Assembly: GCF_001552535.1 (NCBI RefSeq)
Contig: NZ_BCRJ01000003.1
Span: 186,001-250,000 of the forward strand
Direction of reading: 5' to 3'
Length of the DNA stretch: 64,000 nt
Origin: Nocardioides jensenii JCM 1364 = NBRC 14755
GTDB lineage: Bacteria; Actinomycetota; Actinomycetes; Propionibacteriales; Nocardioidaceae
In this document: piece after piece, positions 48,902 to 61,435 of the stretch
How the letters are laid out: every line of letters starts with the position of its first letter
How positions within the stretch are numbered: the first letter of the stretch is position 1
Notes under the pieces: generated by a model
Told to the model about the DNA's origin: nothing
Database searches by the model: none
What the model saw: only the letters and a program-made list of their open reading frames with translations
Translations under genes and position numbers: made by a program

Positions 48902-49645
48902 GTGGCCACTTCCAAGAAGGCCAGCCGACGCGACGTCGCTGACCAGCTCCGCAACCAGCAGAAGCGCGCCGACAAGCGCCAGGGCATGGTGATCGTCGGT
49001 GCCTGCGTGCTGATCGCGGTCGTCATCATCGGACTTGCCGCCTTCCGGCCGATCAAGAACTGGTGGGACCTCCGGGCGTTCAAGGACACCGACATCTCCG
49101 ACATCGGCGCCCCCGCCAGCTCCTGCCAGGACATCTTCACCAAGAAGGCCACCGGCAACCAGGAGCACGTGGAGCCGGGCACCGACATCGACTACGACGA
49201 TGCGCCGCCCGCGTTCGGCAAGCACGAGAACACGCCGGACACGATGGACCGCAAGCTCTACACCGAGGACGACCGGCCCCGGGTCGAGATGCTCGTGCAC
49301 AACCTCGAGCACGGTTACACGATCGTCTGGTACGACGAGACCGCCGCCGACAACGACGAGCAGATGACCGAGCTGAAGGCCATCGCCAGCAAGCTCAAGG
49401 GCACCAGCAACCCGCGGCTGAAGTTCAAGGCCGTGCCGTGGCTCTCGTCCGACGGCAAGGCCTTCCCCGACGGCCAGCACATCGCCATCACCCACTGGTC
49501 CAAGGGCGGACACGACGTCGACGTGAGCCAGGTCGAGAAGCAGGTCGGCGTCTGGCAGTACTGCTCGAAGGTCTCCGGCGAGGCCCTCTACGACTTCATG
49601 ATCAAGTACGACTACCTCGACTCCCCGGAGCCCGGCGGCATGTGA
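48902..49645 (+). CDS. DUF3105 single-pass membrane protein
   Basis: A 247-residue protein: a basic N-terminus, one membrane helix (MVIVGACVLIAVVIIGLAAF), then an extracytoplasmic domain with the family motifs HVEPGTDIDYDDAPPAFGKH, VHNLEHGYTIVWYDE and HIAITHW. The many His and acidic residues suggest metal binding. DUF3105 has no known reaction. GTG 48,902; a strong terminator follows. Confidence 0.85.
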   Translation: MATSKKASRRDVADQLRNQQKRADKRQGMVIVGACVLIAVVIIGLAAFRPIKNWWDLRAFKDTDISDIGAPASSCQDIFTKKATGNQEHVEPGTDIDYDDAPPAFGKHENTPDTMDRKLYTEDDRPRVEMLVHNLEHGYTIVWYDETAADNDEQMTELKAIASKLKGTSNPRLKFKAVPWLSSDGKAFPDGQHIAITHWSKGGHDVDVSQVEKQVGVWQYCSKVSGEALYDFMIKYDYLDSPEPGGM

Positions 49646-49654
49646 GGCACCACG

Positions 49655-49695
49655 AGAACCGGGCCGGAGCTGACGAACAGCTCCGGCCCGGTTCT
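49655..49695. terminator. Terminator hairpin after the cofD-DUF3105 unit
   Basis: AGAACCGGGCCGGAGCT (49,655-49,671), loop GACGAAC, AGCTCCGGCCCGGTTCT (49,679-49,695): a perfect 17-bp stem in the space between the convergent genes ending at 49,645 and 49,722, with a T-rich 3' side. It can serve both directions. Confidence 0.88.
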
Positions 49696-49721
49696 TGCGT
49701 TGTGACGTCCCAGCGTGGAGC

Positions 49722-50792
49722 TCAGCTGCGGATGTCTCCGCAGTCGACGCGCTCCCCGACCGGCAGCGAGACCGCCGCACCGATGGAAGCCTCGTCGCCC
49801 AGCGTCGCCTCGACGAGCACGGCCTTCTCCCCGACCACGGCATCGGGGCCGACGACCGAGTCGGTGACCCGGGCACCGGCTCCGATCCGGGCGCCGGTCA
49901 TGAGGACGCTGCCACTGACCTCGGCGGAGTCGTCGATCACGACGTCGGCCATCACGACCGACCCGCCACCGACCGTTGCCGTGGCCGCGACCTCGGCCGA
50001 GGAGTGCACGCGCGCGCCGGTGGAAACTGCCTCGACAGCCGGAGTCGGCGCGGCGCCGAGGACCACGTCCTGTGAGGCCGCGACCAACGCCGCCGGCGTA
50101 CCGACGTCACGCCAGTAGGCGGAGTCCACGAACCCGACGACCAGGTGGCCCTCGGCAACCAGGCCGGGAAAGGTCTCGCGCTCGACGGAGACGACCTGTG
50201 CGGCCGGGATGGTGTCGATGACGTCGCGACGGAAGATGTAGCAACCGGCGTTGATCTGGTTGGTCACCGGGTTCTCCGACTTCTCCACGAAGTCGAGCAC
50301 CCGGCCCTGCTCGTCGGTGGGGACGCAGCCGAAGGCGCGTGCGTCCTCGACCTCGACCAGGTGGAGCGAGACGTCGACGCGGCGACCGCTGCGGCCGGCG
50401 CGGAAGTCGGCCAGCTGGCCGATCAGGTCATGGCCGGAGAGCACGTCGCCGTTGAGGATGATCACGGCCCCGTTGGGATCGTCGGTGAGCGCGTCCGCGA
50501 CATTGCGGATCGCGCCACCGGTGCCCAGGGGCTCCTCCTCCAGCACGTAGTCGAGGCGGACCCCCCAGCGACTGCCGTCACCGAGAACCGGCGCGAACAT
50601 GTCGGCCTGGTAGGAAGTGGCCAGCACGACGTGCTCGACACCGGCCTCGGCCAGCCTCGCGATCTGGTGCTCGAGGAACGGAACACCGCCGACGTCGAGA
50701 AGGTGCTTGGGACGCCGGGCGGTCAACGGCAGCAGGCGCGTGCCGAAGCCACCGGCAACGATCACGGCCTCGGGTGCAGGGAGCTCACTCAT
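49722..50792 (-). CDS. NDP-sugar pyrophosphorylase (probable mannose-1-phosphate guanylyltransferase)
   Basis: A 356-residue nucleotidyltransferase: AVIVAGGFGTRLLPLTARRP signature near the start, LEEEPLGTGGAIRNV, ILNGDVLSG (metal site), FVEKSENP, then a left-handed beta-helix C-terminus with hexapeptide repeats (VHSSAEVAATATVGGGSVVM; GARIGAGARVTDSVVGPDAV). Position between cofE and the TIGR03089 gene matches the mycobacterial GDP-mannose enzyme, but base specificity (GTP or dTTP/UTP) cannot be read safely. Start ATG 50,792. Confidence 0.85.
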   Translation of the reverse strand: MSELPAPEAVIVAGGFGTRLLPLTARRPKHLLDVGGVPFLEHQIARLAEAGVEHVVLATSYQADMFAPVLGDGSRWGVRLDYVLEEEPLGTGGAIRNVADALTDDPNGAVIILNGDVLSGHDLIGQLADFRAGRSGRRVDVSLHLVEVEDARAFGCVPTDEQGRVLDFVEKSENPVTNQINAGCYIFRRDVIDTIPAAQVVSVERETFPGLVAEGHLVVGFVDSAYWRDVGTPAALVAASQDVVLGAAPTPAVEAVSTGARVHSSAEVAATATVGGGSVVMADVVIDDSAEVSGSVLMTGARIGAGARVTDSVVGPDAVVGEKAVLVEATLGDEASIGAAVSLPVGERVDCGDIRS

Positions 50793-50814
50793 GGCCACAG
50801 CCTAGATTGTGGGC

Positions 50815-51531
50815 ATGGCTGACACCTTCCCCGCCCTGCTCGCCGATCTGCTGCGCACGGACCCCGGTCGCCCCCTCGTCACGTTCTACGACGACGCCAC
50901 CGGTGAGCGCGTCGAGCTCTCCACCGTGACCTACGCCAACTGGGTGGCGAAGACCTCGAGCCTGTTCGTCGAGGAGTTCGATCTGGAACGTGGTGACACC
51001 CTCCTGGTCGACCTGCCGACGCACTGGTTGGCCCCCGTCTTCCTGGGTGCCGCCTGGAACGTCGGTCTCGCGGTCTCGTTCGATCCCGACCGACCCGCTT
51101 CCCTCACGGTCTGTGGCCCCGACGACCTCGAGCGGTACGCCGCGCGTGGCGACACCGTGCTGGCCTCCGCGCTGCTCCCCCTGGGCGTGCGGTTCCCGAA
51201 CCCGTTGCCGGCGGGAGTGCACGACTTCGGTGCGGAGGTCTGGTCCCAGCCCGATGCCTTCATTCCCTGGGACCCGCCGTCCGCCGACGACCTCGCGTTC
51301 GCGGACCGGACCCAGGCCCAAGCGCTGACGCCCGCCGGCGACGCAGTTCCTGACTACGTCGGCGGCGGGCGCCTGCTGACCACGGCGAACCCCGCTTCCC
51401 CACGGGGAATCGCCGGGTTCCTGGCGCCACTGATCAGCGGCGGCTCAGGAATCTGGGTCCGCAACGCCGACCCCGAGGGGCTCGAGCGCCGCGTCGCGGA
51501 CGAGCGGGCCACCTCGCGGTGGCTCGCCTGA
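50815..51531 (+). CDS. TIGR03089 family protein
   Basis: A 238-residue protein that resembles the N-terminal part of AMP-forming acyl-CoA ligases (ELSTVTYANWVAKTSSLFVE, GDTLLVDLPTHWLAPVFLGA) but lacks their catalytic C-terminus. TIGR03089 proteins are conserved in actinobacteria with no known function, next to GDP-mannose enzyme and LCP genes, as here. ATG 50,815 comes 6 bases after TAGATT, pointing to a leaderless message; the space to the divergent pyrophosphorylase gene is only 22 bp. Confidence 0.85.
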   Translation: MADTFPALLADLLRTDPGRPLVTFYDDATGERVELSTVTYANWVAKTSSLFVEEFDLERGDTLLVDLPTHWLAPVFLGAAWNVGLAVSFDPDRPASLTVCGPDDLERYAARGDTVLASALLPLGVRFPNPLPAGVHDFGAEVWSQPDAFIPWDPPSADDLAFADRTQAQALTPAGDAVPDYVGGGRLLTTANPASPRGIAGFLAPLISGGSGIWVRNADPEGLERRVADERATSRWLA

Positions 51532-51534
51532 TCG

Positions 51535-54500
51535 TCACCCTGCCAGGTCGAATCCCTTCATCCCCTCCGCCAGGAACTTCGGGGTCCCGAAGCCCTTGGC
51601 GCGGCCGGGGAGCACCCACAGCGTGCCGTCGGTCTTCTTGCGCACGACCAGGTCGGGACGGCCGTTGCGGTCCACGTCACCGGGGCTGATCACCCAGTCG
51701 TACGCCGAGAGGCTCACGCTGGTGAGTGCCACCGGCGAGCCCGAGAGACCGCCCGGTCCGTTGCCGGTGTACTTGGCGATCCTGGTCCCGACCCGGAACA
51801 GGTTGTCCGGGGCGCCGTCGGAGTCCCATCGGCCGATCCCGAGCTGGCTGCTCGCCTTGATCGCGCCACGCGCGACGTAGCTCGACCGGAAGCCCTTGCC
51901 CCCACCCGGGTAGATCCTCATGTCCTTGCCCGAAGGCTGCCCCATGATGTCGGGGAAGCCGTCGCCGGTCGTGTCACCGACCGCGGAGAGCAGCCCGACG
52001 CGGGACCAGCCGGTGCCGATCACCACCGGAGCCGCGAACCGGTTGTTGCCCAGCCCACGGATCAGTTCCAGCCTGGCGGTCGAGGCATTGCGGATCACGA
52101 TGTCGCCGTGACCGTCACGGTCCCAGTCACCCACGTTGAGGAGGGCATTGGCCTTCGCGAACCCGGTCGAGGTGGTGCGCACCAGCCTGCCGGTGTTCTG
52201 GGTGCCGTTGTGGGCGATCACCTTGAGCGTGTCGCCACTGACCGCGACGATGTCCGGGTCCGCGGTGCCGGTGACGTCGGCCGCACTCACCGAGGTCATC
52301 GTGCCGACGCGGCCGAACGGGCCGAGCCAGTGCTTGAGGCGACCGTTGCCGGCACCCGGGTAGACCAGGGCAGTGTGGTTGCCTGCCTTGCGGGCATAGA
52401 GATCGGGGATGCCGTCGCCGGTGAAGTCGCCGTAGCCGGTCACGGCATCGAAGTTCTGCCACCCGCTCGACCCGACCTTGAGCGGTGCCTTGAAGGAGCC
52501 GGTGCCCGTGCCCGCATGGAACCAGAGCGCCCCGGCCCGGTCGACGGTGTAGAGGTCGCCGTAGCCGTCACGGTTGGCGTCTCCGGTGCCGATCGTCCTG
52601 GTGTAGCTGCCCCAGTCCCTGCTGGCGACGATGCGGCTGAACGCGTACTTGGCGGTGCCTCGGTAGAGGTACAGATAACCGTTGCGCGGGTCTCGGGCGA
52701 CGAAGTCGTTTCGCTTGTTCTTGTGCAGGTCACCGACCGCGGTCACCTGGTCCAGACCCCGGAACGAGGAGATCGCCGTGGCCGCCGTCGAGAACTTCCC
52801 CGTGCCGTCACCGGCCCGGACCTGGGAGGCGCCGGTCGCCTTGTTGCGCACGATCATGTCGGCCAAACCGTCGCCGGTGATGTCCGGGGTCGCCACGGCC
52901 ACGTCGTACGCCGACCAGCCCGTCGACGACGTGGTCGCCGCCTTCCAGCGCAGGTAGCCCTGGGTGGGCAGTGCGAAGCCGGCCTTGTCCGAGGCACGCC
53001 GGACCAGGATGTCGGGGTACGCGGAGTCGACGACGTCGGTGACCAGGTTCCGTCCGGACCAGTCGGCCTGGTACTGCGCGGCCTTGGTGCGGATGGCTGG
53101 GATCTGGGCGTAGAGGTACTTGCCCGGGCAGGCGGTTGATCCGGCATCCCGGTGCCCGTTGATCGCCTTGAAGGTCCGCGAGCCGACCCGTTGGCTGGTG
53201 CTGGCCGCGTCGATGCCGTGCAGTGCCAACTTCCAGGCAAAGAGACGCGCGTAGGCGTCGATCATCGCGGCCGGCGGCCGTGCGGTCTCGAAGTTGCCGA
53301 TCGCCGACATCGCGAACGAGTAGTCGTTGTAGCCCAGCGTGTGCGCGCCGACGACCGGGCGGTCGACGCCGCCGTACCGGCCTTCCCAGATGCGACCGAA
53401 CTTGTCGACGAGGAAGTTGTAGCCGACGTCGCTCCAGCCACGGCTCTGGGTGTGGTAGGCGTAGATGCTCCGGATGATGCCCGGAACCTGGGCTCGCGTG
53501 TAGTTGTTGGCGTTCACCGTGTGGTGGACGAATCCCGCGTGCACCTCGTAGTAGCGCAGCGAGCTCTTGTCGCGCATCCCCTCGTTGGCACCCCACTGGG
53601 CCCGGGAGTAGATCTGCGGCTTGCGGGTGAACGTGGTCGCCTGCAGGGCCACCTTTCCCTCACTGGTGTCGAACTCCGCGTCGTCGCCCCCGTTCCCGGG
53701 CGAACTGGGGTCGTCCTCGGCCTGTCCGAGCTTGGCGGTGTCGATCGCGGGCTTCTCGACCTCGGTGGCCCCCTTGCCGGGCGCGATCACCGCCAGCTTC
53801 ATGTCGGCCGGAGCCTCGACGCCCTCGGCCAGGACGGCACGAGCCTGGACCTCGTCGACGTCGCCGACCAGCAGGGCATCGGTCCCCGGGCGGATCTTGC
53901 TGGCCTCGGGACTGGCCGTGTCGGGGCCGTGCTCGTCGTGGTAGTCGACGGGGGTCCACGCGGACCACACGCCGTCGGTGCGGGTGCGCGCGGAGACTGT
54001 GATCTGGTCGTCGTCGATCTGCTCGCCGTCGGCCCAGGTCACGCCCACGGCGCCGTACCCGGTCACCGGCTCGATGTCGCTGAGAATCTCCGTCGGCCCG
54101 TCGGCAGCGGTCCCACCGTCGGGAGTCCCGGTCTCTGCCTTCTGCCTCTCCGGGGCCCGCTGACCCGGGGCCTGCGACGTGTCGGCCCCGGGCTGGTCCG
54201 ACGTCTCGTCGTTGCTGCGCGGTGACACCTGGGAGCCGCCGGAGGTCGTGGCTGCCGCGGCCATCTCGAACTCGTTGACCTCCGGGTCGACAGGCTCGGT
54301 CTCGACAACCGCCTCGTCATCGGCCTTCTCATCGCCCTGACCGGCCGCCGGCTTCGACGTTCCTCCCGGCAGGGTCATCGTGGTGGACGGCGCCTCGGCC
54401 TCGGGCGCGGCCTGAGCCTGCGTGCCCGGCCGGTTCACGACGACGTCGAGGGAGATCACATTGGCGGCGGGGGCCAGGACAGCGGCAACCGCGGCCAGCG

Positions 54501-54549
54501 CAAGGATCTGCTGGCAGGCGGTGACAAAACGGGCCTTGTTGGGGCGCAT
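51535..54549 (-). CDS. Secreted N-acetylmuramoyl-L-alanine amidase with FG-GAP repeats
   Basis: A 1,004-residue exported protein. Signal/anchor: LALAAVAAVLAPAANVISL. Residues 45-310 are a Pro/Thr/Asp-rich stalk with a small domain (VTGYGAVGVTWADGEQIDDD). The PGRP/amidase_2 domain is at about 320-490: SRAQWGANEGM, FVHHTVNANNYT (zinc His), GHRDAGSTACPGKYLY (zinc His and Cys). After it come at least seven FG-GAP/VCBS repeats (DITGDGLADMIVRNK; DANRDGYGDLYTVDR; DVDRNGRPDLVVRKK). It cleaves the peptide from peptidoglycan while the propeller binds wall or partner. An MtrA-like repeat lies about 55 bases upstream of the start. Confidence 0.92.
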   Translation of the reverse strand: MRPNKARFVTACQQILALAAVAAVLAPAANVISLDVVVNRPGTQAQAAPEAEAPSTTMTLPGGTSKPAAGQGDEKADDEAVVETEPVDPEVNEFEMAAAATTSGGSQVSPRSNDETSDQPGADTSQAPGQRAPERQKAETGTPDGGTAADGPTEILSDIEPVTGYGAVGVTWADGEQIDDDQITVSARTRTDGVWSAWTPVDYHDEHGPDTASPEASKIRPGTDALLVGDVDEVQARAVLAEGVEAPADMKLAVIAPGKGATEVEKPAIDTAKLGQAEDDPSSPGNGGDDAEFDTSEGKVALQATTFTRKPQIYSRAQWGANEGMRDKSSLRYYEVHAGFVHHTVNANNYTRAQVPGIIRSIYAYHTQSRGWSDVGYNFLVDKFGRIWEGRYGGVDRPVVGAHTLGYNDYSFAMSAIGNFETARPPAAMIDAYARLFAWKLALHGIDAASTSQRVGSRTFKAINGHRDAGSTACPGKYLYAQIPAIRTKAAQYQADWSGRNLVTDVVDSAYPDILVRRASDKAGFALPTQGYLRWKAATTSSTGWSAYDVAVATPDITGDGLADMIVRNKATGASQVRAGDGTGKFSTAATAISSFRGLDQVTAVGDLHKNKRNDFVARDPRNGYLYLYRGTAKYAFSRIVASRDWGSYTRTIGTGDANRDGYGDLYTVDRAGALWFHAGTGTGSFKAPLKVGSSGWQNFDAVTGYGDFTGDGIPDLYARKAGNHTALVYPGAGNGRLKHWLGPFGRVGTMTSVSAADVTGTADPDIVAVSGDTLKVIAHNGTQNTGRLVRTTSTGFAKANALLNVGDWDRDGHGDIVIRNASTARLELIRGLGNNRFAAPVVIGTGWSRVGLLSAVGDTTGDGFPDIMGQPSGKDMRIYPGGGKGFRSSYVARGAIKASSQLGIGRWDSDGAPDNLFRVGTRIAKYTGNGPGGLSGSPVALTSVSLSAYDWVISPGDVDRNGRPDLVVRKKTDGTLWVLPGRAKGFGTPKFLAEGMKGFDLAG

Positions 54550-54603
54550 ACTCGGCTACTCCAGTGCGGGGGAAGATTCACACGAGTACCAAGTTTCACA
54601 CCA

Positions 54604-54618
54604 GTCACATGGGTGACC
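54604..54618. promoter_or_regulatory. MtrA-like direct repeat upstream of the amidase gene
   Basis: GTCACA-TGG-GTGACC: two half-sites 9 bp apart, 55-69 bases upstream of the amidase ATG (54,549). The flanking 11-mer CACCAGTCACA (54,599-54,609) recurs at the same distance (50-60 bases) upstream of the LCP gene. MtrA sites in related bacteria are 9-bp GTCACA-type direct repeats at cell-wall hydrolase genes. Confidence 0.6.
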
Positions 54619-54713
54619 GCAAGTGTTTCTGAGTAACTACAATCTTGTAATTTCCAGTCGACACGCCGGTCAATCCAAGAAATGTCAATTCGCGGGCGGC
54701 GTGATCGGCCGTT

Positions 54714-55496
54714 TCAGACGTCGGAACCGAGCTCGTCGTCGGTGTCCTCGTCTTCTGGCACACCCTCGTCGGAGCGGTCGTACTTCAGGTAGCGGATGCC
54801 CTCCACGACATCGCCGTCGAAACCGACGCGGCCGTTCTCGAGCACGATCACCCGGTCGCACATCTTGCGCACCGACGCGGGCGCGTGGCTCACGTAGAAC
54901 ATCGTCCGGCCCTCGTCGCGGATCTCCTGCATCTTCTCGATGCACTTCTTCTTGAACGGCTTGTCCCCCACGGCCAGGACCTCGTCGACCAGGAAGATGT
55001 CGGACTCGACGTGGACGGCCACGGCGAACCCGAGCCGGGCGAACATGCCCGAGCTGTAGTGGCCGACCTCGGTGTCGAGGAACTTGCCGACCTGCGCGAA
55101 CTCCACGATGTCGTCGAACTTGCGCTTGGTCTCCGCCTCGCTCATGCCAAGGACAGCGGCGTTGAGGAAGATGTTCTCGCGGCCGCTCAGCTGGGGGTGG
55201 AAGCCGGCACCGGTGGCGATCAGCCCGGCGATGCGGCCGCGGGTCAGAACCGACCCGGAGTCGGGCCGCATGATGCCGTTGACCAGCTTGAGCAGCGTGC
55301 TCTTCCCAGAGCCGTTCAGGCCCATCAGCCCGATGGACTCCCCCTGCTGGACGGTGAAGGTCACCTTGTCCAGGGCCAGGAACTTCTCACGGAGGTCCTG
55401 CCCCTTGGTCATGGCCACCGCCATCTGCTTCATGGTGCGGTGGTACTGCATCGTGAAGGACTTGCTGACCTCATCGATGACGATGGCTTCGGTCAT
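54714..55496 (-). CDS. ABC transporter ATPase for lipid-linked polysaccharide (Wzt/TagH type)
   Basis: A 260-residue ATPase: Walker A GLNGSGKSTLL, signature YSSGMFARLGFA, Walker B DIFLVDEVLAVGD, and the H-loop in FYVSHAPASV. The short N-terminus with EVSKSFTMQYHRTMKQMAVA and the RGRIAGLIATGAGFHPQLSG segment mark the O-antigen/teichoic/galactan exporter class. There is no long C-terminal carbohydrate-binding domain, as in the mycobacterial galactan exporter. It overlaps the stop of the permease gene. Confidence 0.92.
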   Translation of the reverse strand: MTEAIVIDEVSKSFTMQYHRTMKQMAVAMTKGQDLREKFLALDKVTFTVQQGESIGLMGLNGSGKSTLLKLVNGIMRPDSGSVLTRGRIAGLIATGAGFHPQLSGRENIFLNAAVLGMSEAETKRKFDDIVEFAQVGKFLDTEVGHYSSGMFARLGFAVAVHVESDIFLVDEVLAVGDKPFKKKCIEKMQEIRDEGRTMFYVSHAPASVRKMCDRVIVLENGRVGFDGDVVEGIRYLKYDRSDEGVPEDEDTDDELGSDV

Positions 55497-56373
55497 TAGA
55501 TGCGCTCCGGGATCTTGTTCTCGAGGCGGGAGAAGACCCACTGGGCGATGCCGAGCAGGACCAGGCTGACGAGGATGCTGATCGCACCGCGGGTGAGCAG
55601 GTGGTCGGGCATGTGCTCGGTGACCGTCTTGCCCGGGTCGGAGGTGGTGCCCACCCAGAACGCTCGCTGCATCAGCAGCACGGCCTGGGCGATGGGGTTG
55701 GCCAGGTAGAGCTCCGTGTGCCCGTGAAAGCGCTCGTCGACCATGCTGTAGGGGTAGATCATCGGCACGCCGAACCGCACGAAGTTGGTCAAGATCGTGA
55801 CCAGCTGCCCGAAGTCACGGAAGAACACGTTCGCCGCGCTGAACAGCAGCGCGAGCGCCGTACCGAGGATGGCGATGATCAGCAACGCCAGGACCAGCGC
55901 CAACATCCCGATCCAGGTCGGGGTCCAGCCCGCGAGCAGACACACGCCGAGCAGGATCACCAGCTGCGGGAGCACGTGGAAGCCGGAGACCAGCATCGAG
56001 GCGACCGGGAACATCTCGCGTGGCATGGCCATCTTGCGCACCAGTGCCTTGTTCCGCAGGATCGAGCGAGTGCCGGCGTTGAAGGTCTCGGTGAAGAAGT
56101 GCACCACGATGATGCCGGTGAACATGTGGATCGGGAAGTTCTCGACATCCTTGTGCAGGTTCATCACCAGACCGATGACGAACCAGTAGATGAAGAACTG
56201 CGACAGCGGGTTGATGTAGGACCACAGGAAGCCCAGGAACGATCCCTGGTAGCGCGCCGCGATCTCGCGGCGCACCAGCAGCCGGAGCAGGTAGCGGCGA
56301 CGGAAGACCTCCCCCAGCCCCTGCCCACCCGAGGGCGGGACCAACGGAGCATCGACGGCGCGAGCCGGCGCGC

Positions 56374-56377
<4 letters not shown>
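55496..56377 (-). CDS. ABC transporter permease for lipid-linked polysaccharide (Wzm type)
   Basis: A 293-residue ABC2-type permease with an N-terminal amphipathic segment (YLLRLLVRREIAARYQGSFL) and six membrane helices (SYINPLSQFFIYWFVIGLVM; LPQLVILLGVCLLAGW; MLALVLALLIIAILGTALAL). It pairs with the Wzt ATPase to move lipid-linked galactan outward. Its ATG overlaps the glfT2 stop, placing export directly after polymerisation in the operon. Confidence 0.92.
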
Positions 56378-59573
<3,196 letters not shown>

Positions 59574-59578
59574 TCAGT

Positions 59579-60481
59579 CTAGCGAGCGGGTGGGCCAGGG
59601 CTGGGCGGTCGCCGCATGTGGCGCGCCGACCGGATGGCCTTGATCACGTTGGTGGCCTCGGCCCGTCCTCCACGGAACGGGCTCAGCATCAGGACCGCGA
59701 TCACGATCAGCCACGGCTTGGCGCGCACCAGCGCGTTCTCGCCGTACCTGAAGTGCACGATGAAGAGGTTGCGGAACATGTAGAACCCCTTCCACGTGTC
59801 GAGGGCGTGCTGCTGGTTGAAGTCGAGCTGGCGAACCAGCACGGCGTCACGCAGCGCGAGGATGGTGAACCCCGCCCGGCGGGCGCGGACCGCGAAGTCG
59901 ACGTCGTCGTAGAAGATGAAGTACGACGGGTCGGGCAGGCCGATCTCGTCGATCACGCGTCGGTGCACCATGAAGCCCTCGAACGCGACGTTCTCGATCG
60001 GCAGCTCGGCGGGCAGGTCCGCCCTCGAGGCGTAGGCCTGGTCGACGCACGCGGTCTTGGGCCGGATCCGCAACGGGTTCCTGAGGTCGAAGTGAATCGC
60101 GGACTTCTCGACCAGGTTGCCGTGGAGATCTTCGCGCACCGCCATCAGGCACGGGTTCTCGTGGTCGGCCAGCACGGCCAGACAGTCCGGCGCCGGCACC
60201 ACGTCGTCGTCCATCAGCCAGATGCGGTCGAACCCCGCCTCGTAGGCCTGCTTGACCCCGAGGTGGAACCCTCCGGCACCGCCGAGGTTGTCGTCGCTGT
60301 GGGTGACCCGCAGCGGCAGGTCGTCGCGGTCGAGCACGGTGCGGGTGTGGTCGGCGCTGGCGTTGTCGATCACGATGACCGCGTCGGGTTGACGGGTCTG
60401 GGCGGCCAGTCCGTCGAGCATGCCGGCCAGCAGGTCGGCCCGGTTGTAGGTGACGATCACGACTGCGATGCGCTCGGTCAC
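59579..60481 (-). CDS. GT2 glycosyltransferase, GlfT1-like
   Basis: A 300-residue GT2 enzyme: IAVVIVTYNRADLLAGMLDG, IVIDNASADHT, SDDNLGGAGGFHLGVKQAYE, the metal site WLMDDDVVP and FIFYDDVDFAVRARRAG. Similarity to galactofuranosyltransferases and its place next to glf suggest the enzyme that adds the first galactofuranose residues, or a rhamnosyl step; the sequence does not settle which. GTG 60,481 overlaps the stop of the upstream GT2 gene. Confidence 0.85.
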   Translation of the reverse strand: MTERIAVVIVTYNRADLLAGMLDGLAAQTRQPDAVIVIDNASADHTRTVLDRDDLPLRVTHSDDNLGGAGGFHLGVKQAYEAGFDRIWLMDDDVVPAPDCLAVLADHENPCLMAVREDLHGNLVEKSAIHFDLRNPLRIRPKTACVDQAYASRADLPAELPIENVAFEGFMVHRRVIDEIGLPDPSYFIFYDDVDFAVRARRAGFTILALRDAVLVRQLDFNQQHALDTWKGFYMFRNLFIVHFRYGENALVRAKPWLIVIAVLMLSPFRGGRAEATNVIKAIRSARHMRRPPSPGPPAR

Positions 60482-61407
60482 CGGAGGAACCTCCCGTGAC
60501 CGGTGAAGTCGTTGCGCAGCCCGGCGGCGATCCCTTGGGCGCTCAACCTCAACCGTTGCGGCGAGGGCCGGGTGAACGCGTAGAACCACGCAGTCTTCAC
60601 GATGAACGCGACCACGTGGAGCGACCCGCGGTAGGTGCGCAGATTGACCACGTTGTTGCGCGACATGCAGTAGTGCTTGAGGTCGGACGGTGAGTGGTTG
60701 TACGTCGTACGCCCGAACATCATCGGAGTGCCGAGACTGCCGACGGAGGGATGCCGCACGGTGGCGTCGACGACCGTGGCGATGCGGGCGCCGGCCTTCT
60801 CGGCGCGCAGGCGGTACTCGTGGTCGTCGCCCCAGATGAAGAACTCGGCGCGCGGCAGGCCGATCCTCTCGGCCAGGTCGCGGGTGACCAGGACACCGTT
60901 GAACGGGATCACGATCTCATCGATGCGCCCGTCAGTGGCCGCGGCGCGCACGTCGGCCAGGTCGTGCACCACCGTGGTGCCGCCAGGCAGGCGGATCGGG
61001 AAGACCAGCCGGTCGGCGTCGGCCTGGTCGACGACCACGGGTCCCCAGAAGTCGAGGTCACCGTGGTGCTCCAGGAGTCGCGGGAGGCAGTCGTCGTCGG
61101 GCATGCCGTCGTCGTCCATCAACCAGAGCAGGTCGGCACCGCTCTCCAGACCGACGCGCATCCCCTCGTGGAATCCGCCCGCACCCCCGCGGTTCTCGGA
61201 CAGTGTCACGGAGTGAACGCCCTCCTGCCCAGCCAGCCACTCCCCTGTGCCGTCGGTCGAGGCGTTGTCGACGACGACGATCTCCGCCAGCTCCGGCGTA
61301 CGACGCAGGCGCGCGAGCAGGCCCTGGAGCAGCGACAACCGGTTGAACGTCACCACCACGGCGACGATGCGGCCCGGGGCGGTGGCGGGGGTGGATGGGG
61401 TCGGCAC
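60478..61407 (-). CDS. GT2 glycosyltransferase, second of a pair
   Basis: A 309-residue GT2 enzyme with IVAVVVTFNRLSLLQGLLAR, VVDNASTDGTGEWL, LSENRGGAGGFHEGMRVGLE, LWLMDDDGMPDDDC and FFIWGDDHEYRLRAEKAG. It is a diverged relative of the next gene, and the two may add the linker or first sugars of the galactan in turn. I take GTG 61,407 as start because TAGGGT (minus strand) lies 7 bases before it; a longer start at 61,488 is possible. Confidence 0.82.
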   Translation of the reverse strand: MPTPSTPATAPGRIVAVVVTFNRLSLLQGLLARLRRTPELAEIVVVDNASTDGTGEWLAGQEGVHSVTLSENRGGAGGFHEGMRVGLESGADLLWLMDDDGMPDDDCLPRLLEHHGDLDFWGPVVVDQADADRLVFPIRLPGGTTVVHDLADVRAAATDGRIDEIVIPFNGVLVTRDLAERIGLPRAEFFIWGDDHEYRLRAEKAGARIATVVDATVRHPSVGSLGTPMMFGRTTYNHSPSDLKHYCMSRNNVVNLRTYRGSLHVVAFIVKTAWFYAFTRPSPQRLRLSAQGIAAGLRNDFTGHGRFLR

Positions 61408-61435
61408 GGCGACCACCCTAGATGTTGATGGGCGT